This document shows, piece by piece, positions 55,820 to 64,000 of a stretch of DNA of 64,000 nt. This DNA comes from Polytrichum commune (Eukaryota > Streptophyta > Polytrichopsida > Polytrichales > Polytrichaceae), in the NCBI GenBank assembly GCA_950295325.1, contig OX485804.1:65378533-65442532 (forward strand), written 5' to 3'. The notes beneath the pieces are model-generated. The model had not been told where the DNA came from and did not search any database. It was given only the letters and a program-made list of their open reading frames with translations. The stretch's first letter is position 1. The number at the start of each line of letters is the position of its first letter. Both the position numbers and the translations under genes were made by a program.

Positions 55820-57640
55820 CCCTTTGTTTAAACGGTCAGAACTATTGCTCACAAGTTTCAATTAGAACAATTGTTAGTAATTTGAAAAGCTAACAATAAG
55901 AACTATAATTCATCCAATTATCAAAGCAACTGCATGTATGCCCTTAAAAATATGAGCTTACAAAGTCAGCTGGGATACTGTCGCAACCCTTGCTAGCCCC
56001 TTTAGCAATCTTGCCAATTTTCCTTTCTAGCAAAGGTTACAAGCGCTAACCCTTCGCATACTGCCATGCTAATGGTTAGCTCCTCTCACCCCGGACCTTA
56101 TAGTTCATAGGAGGGGAACCAACCCTCCTACTTTGCTTTCGGGACTCATCCCTTAATTGGTAACCAACCCCTTTAATCGGTAACCAATCCTTAGATGTGG
56201 ACTTCCATCCATGGAAGTCCAATCTTATGTTGATCATCGCGTTGCCGGAGCAACACTACAACAACCCGAACCATACTAGGCAACTATGGCCTCACATTGG
56301 GCCAATGCCAATGGAGGCCGTGCCGTTCGGCCTCGGGTGGGTGAGGCCACACCACCTCACCCATATAAGCCTCTAGGACTCTACGCGGGGCCCCTACCCC
56401 ACCGTCAACCAACCTCTTGTCTCTCCACCAAGAGTTGGGGCCAAGTGGACATTTTCCTTTAGCTGTTGGGCCTAGAACCCCCCCAGCAGCTTCAGACCAT
56501 CATAACTTCCTTGTATGATGTCTGATCATAACAACCAACCACTCCATCTTCATTTACGCTTCACGTAGATGCCGATGGACTCCTCACTTGCCCCATTCGG
56601 GCAAGTCTTGAGGAAGTTATGCCTGTTTGAACTTTGGCAGTCCCGGGAATCACTCCCAGGCACTGCTGTACAAGGGCGCTGTCCCGGGACAGCGCCCCAC
56701 TCAAATGGCCATAACTCCTAGCTCACACCTCTGCTTGAGGTGATCTTGAGCATTCTAGAATCACCACGACATGAGCTACGCATAGCTCATGGCCTTACTC
56801 TCATGCCTCCTAGTCTCCGTGGGTGGGAGGCGTTCCCAAAGCCCGGGGCCCTCACCCACACTAGGATCACTTAGGCCCTCTCACCAACGGCGCACAAGTC
56901 CCGGGTGTCACTCCGGGGTCCCCCTTGTGCCCGTGATGTTTCGGGCACTCCTCATGGAGAGGTGCGCGACACTTACCTTTATTCAAACATTTATAATTTT
57001 TGCTTACTAACTTGGATTCTAGCAAATTTAGACTTTCTAAGAACCTTAAAATCAGATCTACAATTGCCCCAAATATTAAAATAAATGCATGTTTCCTCTT
57101 GTGGGTATGAGCTTATAAATTCAACTCTTATATTTTAGAAGGCAGATGGGAATCCTTCATTCAAACATTTATAACTCTCACTCCTTAAATCTGATCATGA
57201 CAAACTTATATTCTCTAAAAATCTTACAACAAGAACTATAATGCATTCAAATATCAAAGCAACGAGATAATTTGTCTATTAGTTATGCGATTGCAAAGTT
57301 AGTACTTGTAATTTAAAAGGCAGCTGAGACACCTTCATTAAAATACTTATAATTTCTACACATCATATTAGATTCTACTAATTTTACACATTCTAGAAAG
57401 CTAACAACAACACCTATATTACACTTAAATAGCAAAGCAACTGAATAACTTGTCTTTTAGTTATGCACTTGCAAAGTTAGAACTTGTAATTTAAGAAGCA
57501 GCTGAGACATCTTCATTCAAACACTCATAAGTTTTTCTTCCTAACTTTAATTCTAACAAGCTTAGGTTTTTTGGAAAGCTAATATAAAGGACTAGATGTA
57601 CTTAAAATCTGAAGGCTAAATTATAATTTTTGTGTCCAGT
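55820..57640. repeat. 178-bp tandem array, split by a solo LTR
   Basis: Units start CCTTyATTCAAACATTTATAA and end CAGCTGrGAyAC. Starts at 56976, 57154, 57332 and 57510 are exactly 178 bp apart, and internal landmarks (TATGnGnTTnnAAA; GCAAAGTTAG) keep the same spacing. A fifth, partly deleted unit lies left of the solo LTR (about 55820-55978), and the last unit fades out near 57640. Units differ by substitution, so the array is old. Confidence 0.82.
55979..56971 (+). mobile_element. Solo LTR, second copy, inside the tandem array
   Basis: A 993-bp copy of the 4330-5259 LTR, from TGTCGCAACC to GGTGCGCGACA with perfect TGTCGC/GCGACA termini. The flanks GATAC (55974-55978) and CTTAC (56972-56976) are a decayed 5-bp duplication. 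Removing LTR plus one flank restores the GGGATAC-CTTTATTC unit junction of the tandem array. Confidence 0.85.
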
Positions 57641-58503
57641 ACATTCGATTGAGAGTGGCCCAGCTAGTTAGGGGTGTGATGACAAATACACTACTTTCTC
57701 TTAAGAGTTCTAATTATAAGAATTCTAACTTGTGCCTATATTGAATAAATGAGAATGTTTTCTCTTTCTAACTAAAATTCTAGAGGGTTTCGCTGTGCTT
57801 AAATGAAAATTCGGAGAGAGAATTGAAAGGGAAAGAAGGGGTTTTTATCACCCTTCAGATGAAGAGTTGGACCCCTTCTCCCTTCCGTTCACCGAGGGGT
57901 CCCGTTCTTTGAACGGTGGCAACCAAACCCTCGGTGATGAATGAGGGGGAGGGATACCACCTCGCATCGTACTTGCTCAAGCCTTAGAAAGGTTTTTTCA
58001 TTTCCATTTGAACTTCATATTTGGTTGGCAACATGTCCCCTTGCCCTAGTTGGTAAGATTCCTTATACTCATAGTTGTCACTTTCTTTTCTTTTTTGGCT
58101 GCTTCCGGAATTTATTTTTTTGCCGCCGCTGCTTAACTTTTTTTTTTCATGAATTGGTTGTTCCTAACTTAACGCACCTACTTACTAGCCCACTACTTTC
58201 ACACTTCCGATTCGGATAAAGGTCATTTCTCTTTTAGCCTTCGGTTTCTAATTTTTATTTGCCCAAGAATTTTATCCCAAGGGTAAAACATTCTTAGCCA
58301 ATCTACCATAATCTAAATGTTTTTTCGCTAAATTTTCCTAATACTAATATAATGAATTTACTAAAACACCTCAATTGTCAGTCAAATTGCCATTGGGGAC
58401 AATTTTGAGGTTTACAATCTTTGAAGTCATCCAAGAATATTTTTGCTTTCTTAGTATCATACTTATTTTCTCTAGTTTCATTTTCAACTTCATTTAAATG
58501 TAT

Positions 58504-58908
58504 CTAGAATAGTTGATGACATTTTCTACCACACCTTTTCATTTGTAAAAGCAAAAACGTAGAAACACTTGGTAAAAATATTTTACCTTTGATAGAAAAA
58601 AAATTATTGTTGTGAAGTTTTCCGTAGACAACCCCTTCCTTGCATGCGATCCATGTGTCCACTGTCTTAAACCACGCCATTTCTACTATCACCTCATATC
58701 TTGCTCCATGCCAAACTTTAAAATCCGCCTCAATGTTTATTCCTTGAATATTTACAAGAACTCTCAACATTCGGTGAGTAATAAAGTTTGGTTGGTTGTT
58801 TGGTAACCATACTAAACAAGGCTTGATAAAAATTAAGGGAAGTCCTATCTTATGAGCAAATGAAACTGACATCATGTTATGAGTGTTGCCAAAATCAATC
58901 AAAATCAA
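58504..58908 (-). pseudogene. Aspartic protease (pol N-terminus)
   Basis: The frame begins ILIDFGNTHNMMS followed by FAHKIGLPL, the active-site region of retrotransposon proteases (usually LIDSGSTHNFMS). The catalytic Asp is kept but the next residue is Phe instead of Ser/Thr, so activity is unlikely. The rest (VNIQGINIEADFKVWHG) fits the same domain. Protease is separated from RT by the 3.7-kb foreign segment. Confidence 0.8.
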
Positions 58909-58976
58909 TGACGAGAAGGTAGAATTTCAAAATCTCTTGATTTGAAGCACAGTCAGCTTTTGTTCAATTTCCATGT

Positions 58977-60072
58977 TCATGATTGTAGTTGAGATATTCG
59001 GGCTACTTCCTTGCTTGGCTCACCATTTGATCCATCACCGTCATTTTGTTCTACCTCCCATACTACTATTTTTATTTTTATTTTTGGGCATTCAAAGCTC
59101 CGATGCCCAGGCTGGTGATACTTAAAGCATAATCCATTCTTGACATAGTCCTCTTGATCCTCCTTGCTCACCATCAAAGTCTTGTTCCCTTTATTGAACT
59201 CTAAAAATTGAGAAGGTTTAGAAGTTTTAAAAGACTTAGTAGACTTGAAGCTTTGATTGGCAGGATAATTAGATACTAAGGATTTTTTCTCCAATTGACC
59301 CTTATTCCTCTCCATCCTGCTATTGATTTCTCTTTCAAAGTTCATAGCTAAACTATAAGCTTCATCTAAAGTCTTTGGGCTATGAGCACTAACTTTGAAC
59401 CTAATTGAATCCTTTAAGTTGCGGACAAAGAATTCAATTCTGTCACTTTCACCCCAATTGGAAAGGTAAACAATGTGCTCATCAAACTTTAACTTGAATT
59501 GGAAAATTGACAAGCTTTCTTGTTTTAAGTCATATAAGTTTTCTTGCTTCTATGTCTTCGCCATAGTTACCAGGGAGAAATTGATGAAGAAACAATTTTT
59601 TGAAAGTACCCCATGTTGAAATGGGTCCCAGTCCACGGTTTTCGCAATTCTTCTTCAACGTATCAAACCAAATACGAGCTTTGTCTTGAAGAAAAATCAC
59701 TGCGCCCTTGATCTTCTCTGCATCCTTGTATTTTGATGGGAAAAAATCCTTCACTATCGAAATGAAAGACATGACTTCCTCTAGTTTGCAATTCCGCCCA
59801 ATAGAACTAGGTTTGATTGGGTACTTTTTCAAGTCGTTCAAAATGTCAACTTCTCCATGACCAAACCTCCTTGGAGAAGATGTTGCACTCGACTCCACCT
59901 CTCTTGAGACAGGTGGTGTAACTGCAGGATCTTCTCATGGAAGAGGTGGGGAGTAAGGAGGAATCTCCCTAGGAAGAGGTGGAATTCCATGTTGTACTAA
60001 ACTTTGGCCTTCTCTCAGTGTAGTCAAGACGGCTCTAACAACCTTTTCTTCAAAACCCTCCATGGGATCCAT
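58977..60072 (-). pseudogene. gag (capsid and zinc knuckle), broken
   Basis: The likely start is the ATG at 60072, just after the primer-binding site (MDPMEGFEEKVV...). The frame has one in-frame stop at about 59935-59937 (Trp to stop) and a frameshift near 59525. The capsid-like part includes KDAEKIKGAVIFLQDKARIW, FDTLKKNC and FLPGNYGED, then LSIFQFKLKFDEHIVYLSN. A zinc knuckle CFKYHQPGHRSFEC near 59100 lacks its second Cys (Tyr instead). The reconstructed length is about 365 codons, normal for gag of this group. Confidence 0.88.
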
Positions 60073-60091
60073 CCCTGATCTGATATCAATT
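60073..60091 (-). promoter_or_regulatory. Primer-binding site (initiator Met tRNA type)
   Basis: The minus strand directly after the 5' LTR reads AATTGATATCAGATCAGGG. This differs by two bases in the first dozen from TGGTATCAGAGC, the common plant retrotransposon primer site complementary to the 3' end of initiator Met tRNA. Confidence 0.8.
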
Positions 60092-60821
60092 TGTAACAGA
60101 CCTCTCACAGGTTTGTCACCTGCTTTCACAATCATAATTATCAATCCAAATGACGAGTTGAAGCACCTATTTTATTTTCCTTGTAACCTCAAATTACAAT
60201 CGTAGACCAAGTAGGTCTTAGTCTAAGCTCAACCACCCAACCATAAATAAGAGACAAAAAAAAATCCTCTCCTCCCTCGAGCTTCCTCTTATGCCAAAGA
60301 CACTACTATCTATTTTCACATATCATAAAAATGTTCTATTCATAGCTCTATCTCTTAGTTCTACTATGAATCTTCTATCTTTGGTTCTTCTAGAACCTTC
60401 TTTCATCTTTTAACTAAATCTCATTATTCCAGTTGAAACTGTCTAATTCCAATTTGGTTCATCGACCATTCTTTTAGTTGGAATGGTCTAATTCCAACTA
60501 GATCTATCTATTCATTGAGAGTTGTCTAACTCTAATGAATAGCATTCATCTTTCCAAATTTGGAGTGGTCTAACTCCAATGTACCTCATCGAGAGTTGTC
60601 TAACTCATGTACACATGCTCTCAATATGGAATGGTCTAATTCCAATGCACTAAATGCGGAGCTGTCCAACTCCAATGCATATGTTGTTAATTTGGAGTTG
60701 TCTAACTCCAGTCCATCCATCTTCAACTGGGAGTTGTCTAGCTCCCATCATCCTCTGCTTATACACTGGCACATGTGGTTAGAATATTCAATCCTCCATC
60801 ATTATTTCTAGTTACCTTACA
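60092..60821 (-). repeat. Chromovirus 5' LTR
   Basis: A 730-bp partner of the LTR at 51208-51991, with the same TGTAAGG...CTGTTACA ends on the sense strand and the same hairpin series at 60430-60749. Differences are substitutions plus a shortened segment near 60465. Confidence 0.93.
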
Positions 60822-60989
60822 CTCAGTCGTATACGATTCTTGTAAACTTGAATTGGCATTGTGCAGCCATTTTATGGATATACTTATACCTTGTCCAAAA
60901 CCTTGTATTTTAGGTTGGTAGGCCAATGATCAACATTGGGCACAAGTTTGTAGTAAGTACAATAGACATGTGTTGTTTGGCTATTTTCC

Positions 60990-61340
60990 TCTCAAACCCC
61001 ACTTCTTGGAAGATGTGTAACATGCAATTAATGCGAGGTAATTAGCAAAACCAAATTGTGTCCAAGTAGCCATTTGTCTCGTATATATCGGAGCTCATAT
61101 GAATGTCTTATTTATTACCAAAGTGAAGATTATTGTGCTCATTAAGTGGTCACATAGGTCCTCCCAATCATGTTGACTATTGAACCTAGAATGGTTAAAA
61201 AGAATCTGAGCACGTAATCCAATCTCTTTTAAATACATGCGTTTTTTATGCCAATACTTAAATCCCCACCTAACTACATACCACTCATGTATGGTTGTCC
61301 AGATTATCAATGTGTTGGATATAGGCACATCTAGAAAGAA
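60990..61340 (+). repeat. Dispersed repeat R6, copy
   Basis: CCCACTTCTTGGAAGATGTG, AACATGCAATTAATGCGAG, CATTTGTCTCGTATATATCG, CTCATTAAGTGGTCACATAG and CATGTTGACTATTGAACC form one of the most complete R6 copies. Confidence 0.65.
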
Positions 61341-61344
61341 ACAA

Positions 61345-62879
61345 AGAAAGAAAGAAAAAAACATCAGTGTTCAAGCCCTGACGTGAACTTAAACTTAACC
61401 CATTCCCCTTATACTGATCTTGGATAGGCACATCTACATTAAGTAAACAATTAAAGTGTCTCCTGCAAGCGGCTCACTTCTACTTGACTCACGCACCATG
61501 ATGACGTGGAAATCAAGTAGCAGGAGGCAGCTATAATATTTTATATATACATATATGTATATATATATCACAGTAAAGGCATGGTGACATGGAATCCGGC
61601 CACATTGAGACAAACTTCGCAGCTCTCTTATCTGCTTGCATGCTAAGTCAAATAGTATATTTGTTGACAAACATCACTCAACACGCAGCCAGCGCATGAA
61701 AAACTGAGCTCGCTACTTGGAGTAAAATGCAGCAACTAATCAATTCCAACCCAAGAGTGTAGTGCGCCATAGAGTGGAGTAGACTGTGGCCGTCTTTAAC
61801 AACTTGTATCTTGCACTAGAAGTTAATTGGAGAATATGCTTCGGTGAACGTGTTATATAAATTAATCAATCGTCGGCATGTGACCACCATTGTCAAAACC
61901 TGCAGGCAGGCATCTTCCCAGCCCACAATTTTGATCCAATGTATTCAAGTAGTGGCAACCGAGTAGAAGAAAGCCAAGGGCGCTAAAATACAAAATACCG
62001 ACATCTCCAGTAATATAACTATGCAATATCAACATGATCATGCTCCAAACGTTGCACTCTAGCGTTTCAATCCACGTTTCTAGGTGGCAATCATCCGAGA
62101 ATGACACACATTATAATAAGACTCGCATTGCAGCAGAGCCCAGTTACATGATACGATCCGGGTCAAACTGCATGTTGCATTTTTGTATCAAATCATGGGG
62201 AAAGGCACAATTCTGAACCTAGTGAACTGGTTAGTACGTGCATGAAACATGCCCCTACTGCGGCCTAGAACGATAAGGAGATCGTTTTCCATGGTGCTTC
62301 AAACATTGCATGTTTCAATACATATTGTTTCTTAGTTGGTGTCTATCAGTGTACGAGTAATAGCACAACATATTCTAAGTTGGGGCATTGCAGCAGGGGG
62401 CCCAGATCCAACATAGATGGTGAATATATATGTTGCATCTTGTACAAAAACGGCACAGAGTTCAACCTAACTGCTAATACGTGTGGAGTTGAACTAGGTA
62501 TACGGAGATCATGATTTTTGAACGGAAGCCTTTGATTATTCCCATTTAATGGTCGCATATTTCTGGTGACCAGGAAAAGGAATGTAATGAATGAGGATCG
62601 AATTCTTGCTTGACACGCTAGGCAACTGTGACCCAAGCTAACTTAAGTTGAGTTACACGCGACTACACACAACCCAGGTGTGACCTGTGAGAGACATGAA
62701 GCCACCCACCACACATCATCTTGACACAAATTAATTTTTTTTTTTAAAAACGAGAAGAAGAAGAAGAAGAAGATGATTATTCAACTTTTTTTTGAAAACA
62801 ACCACCGACACCACTGTGAATGTTAATAGTCCTCTCAGTATTTTGCAGGGCGAAGCTTACTAGCACAACGAATAAGAAA
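61345..62879. other. No recognisable gene
   Basis: It includes an R8-like unit at 61585-61690, TA-rich simple sequence at 61540-61570 and (GAA)n at 62753-62773. Two related phrases (CAnnnTGCATGTTnCAtnTT, AGTTnAACCTAnTG) near 62160-62230 and 62400-62480 suggest a local duplication. No coding motif. Confidence 0.35.
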
Positions 62880-64000
62880 AAGAAAAGAAAAAATAACGCC
62901 CATATTGGCATACCGGCATGACTTCGAGCCCGTTGACCTTATATTGATCACGGTATTCCGTGATGCAATATATGGTTTTATGCTTCCTTTGGGGAGGTGG
63001 GCTCTGATGGGTCACTAGTAGTCCGTTGTTGTTATGGTGGGGGGACCGGTGTCTGTTTGTTGTCTAGTTTTCGTTTGTTTAATACTAAATAGGTGAGGTA
63101 TTTAATGGCATTTTGGTGTATGTCTTTCATGAGTTTTTTTATGTTTGATTTTGGGATTTTTAATTCTGTGAGTTTTTGAATGGAGTGTTCATGTATGGCT
63201 CCTCTTACTCCTGCCGTGATTGCTATGATGGGGTTGGTTTCCAGCCATTATTTTGGATGGTGTTATTTAGTGGGTCATATTTGGCATGTTTTTGTGAAAT
63301 GGCTTGTTTAGGGAATCTGTCGTGGCAATATGTGAATTCAATAAATTGTATTGTGTGGTTAGGTGATGGCGATATAGGAAGTGTTATATGGTTGGGGGCT
63401 CCAATCATGCATAGGATGTTGGGTCTAAGTTTAGCTTGACATTGGCATGGTTGTTGTTGGCATATGCATCGTAGTAGCCAGTCTGGTACGGTTTGTTCTT
63501 GTAGGCGATTGTTGAGATGACATGCATTGACCATGGTAAGGAATCTGGTGTTTTTATTGGCTTGTTGTGTCTGGGTGATAAGGTGTACTGCTTTGTTATG
63601 TCTTGCGATTCTAAGCCCTTTTAGGTATGGGTGTTCGCATGTAGATAGTAAGTGGGGCCATGTGTCTCGTTCGTTCCTATGACATAGTGTGCAGTTGGGG
63701 TTTTGGTGTGTGAGGGACCAAAATATGTTTTTCCTGTGGTTGCCCATATATTGGGCATATCGAAATTTTAGTGTTTGGGTGATTTGGGTATCTGGTATTT
63801 TGTCATTATGCCAAAAGTGGTTAGAGAGTTTCTGATTTATTTGGGTGTTTGATAACCATTTGTCTACGTATGGAAATTTGGTTTTGGCAAAGGTTTTTTC
63901 TTGGTTTCCATGTTCTTTTGATATGAATGTGCATAGGTTGCGGATGGCGCCGTCGTGTGTGGCTGTTGGACAGCTGGCTAGCCAATATGGGGTCGGATGG
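62880..64000 (-). pseudogene. Restriction-like-endonuclease LINE, 3' part (copy 3, best preserved)
   Basis: It enters from the window end. The 174-codon frame 63747-63223 has a Cys/His knuckle C-x2-C-x9-H-x4-C (CTLCHRNERDTWPHLLSTC), then YLKGLRIARHNKAVHLI. A nuclease-like core follows: RPNILCMIGAP, then HTIQFIEFTYCHDRFPKQAI, then K..KYDPL. After one frameshift it continues AITAGVRGAIHEHSI and ends near KYLTYLVLNKRKLDNKQ (about 63070). A knuckle followed by P-D/N, E and K-x2-K-Y motifs resembles the restriction-like endonuclease tail of R2-type LINEs. Upstream, 63750-64000 (FPYVDKWLSNTQINQKLSNH) matches the segment after RNase H in copy 2. Confidence 0.78.

Larger units (their letters stand above)
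54666..58380. other. Foreign segment between protease and RT
   Basis: About 3.7 kb where gypsy-type coding similarity stops, between the RT start (54.66 kb) and the region after protease (58.4-58.5 kb). It holds a 178-bp tandem array with a solo LTR inside it. The flanks 54.67-55.8 and 57.6-58.4 kb are unassigned; 55.0-55.85 kb is GC-richer with open frames but no motif, and 57.85-57.95 kb is GC-rich with CCGTTC/GAACGG palindromes. The exact junctions and a target duplication were not found, so an expanded spacer rather than an insertion remains possible. Confidence 0.5.
51208..60821 (-). mobile_element. Ty3/gypsy chromovirus retrotransposon, complete outline, defective
   Basis: A 9.6-kb element on the minus strand: 5' LTR, primer-binding site, gag, protease, RT, RNase H, integrase, chromodomain, polypurine tract, 3' LTR. 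The flanks CTTAG (51203-51207) and CTCAG (60822-60826) are a 5-bp target duplication with one change. The LTRs are 784 and 730 bp and clearly diverged, so the insertion is old. Coding frames are broken by stops and shifts, part of integrase is deleted, and about 3.7 kb of foreign sequence lies between protease and RT. It inserted into an R8 repeat unit. Confidence 0.93.

Noticed and set aside
54666-58380. A complete second transposon filling the gap in the chromovirus
   Set aside because: I searched by eye for inverted ends or a target duplication at both junctions and found none, so it is reported only as an unassigned segment.
63176-63439. 87-codon plus-strand frame
   Set aside because: It lies opposite the better supported minus-strand LINE frame and is its shadow.
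1-64000. CRISPR arrays, bacterial operons, rRNA, organelle-derived blocks
   Set aside because: No short regularly spaced repeats with unique spacers, no ribosome-binding-site/gene clusters and no recognisable rRNA or plastid/mitochondrial gene were seen; the TE content is eukaryotic.

Overview
The window looks like nuclear DNA of a land plant. It is AT-rich and carries plant-style Ty3/gypsy elements (one with an initiator-Met-tRNA type primer site), tRNA-derived SINEs and dense families of small inverted-repeat transposons (MITEs). I cannot name the species. A LINE with a restriction-like endonuclease and a Tc1-like DD34E transposon are unusual for a flowering plant, so a fern, lycophyte, bryophyte or gymnosperm is possible. 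I found no intact host gene, no rRNA, no CRISPR array and no convincing tRNA gene. The longest open frame (178 codons) is part of a broken retrotransposon gag.

Layout. 0-5.3 kb: a decayed L1-like LINE, then a solo LTR with a perfect 5-bp target duplication. 5.6-7.3 kb: a degenerate tandem array of about 220-bp units. 7.4-25 kb: MITEs of several families (Harbinger-like with TTA/TAA duplications, hAT-like with 8-bp duplications, a TTAA-flanked family, an Emigrant-like element), two short SINEs, a dead Tc1-like transposon (11.8-13.0 kb) and a small LINE fragment (16.3-16.8 kb). 26.4-30.5 kb: a LINE 3' region split by a SINE with a 14-bp target duplication, then a decayed Ty3/gypsy pol split by a second copy of the same SINE in opposite orientation. 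31-49 kb: more MITEs, several local tandem duplications, long poly-G/C tracts and an unidentified ORF cluster at 34.6-35.2 kb. 51.2-60.8 kb: a minus-strand Ty3/gypsy chromovirus with both LTRs, primer site, polypurine tract, gag, protease, RT, damaged integrase and chromodomain. It is interrupted by about 3.7 kb holding a 178-bp tandem array and a second solo LTR. 62.9-64 kb: the best copy of the endonuclease-bearing LINE, cut by the window end.

The elements form an insertion record rather than a pathway. SINEs sit inside LINE and gypsy remnants, a solo LTR sits inside a tandem array inside the chromovirus, and MITEs sit side by side. The most unusual signals are the restriction-like-endonuclease LINE family, a series of about ten covarying hairpins in the chromovirus LTRs, the 178-bp array, and the Tc1-like element resembling fungal ones. 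All superfamily calls come from reading terminal repeats, target duplications and short protein motifs by eye; no database search was possible.
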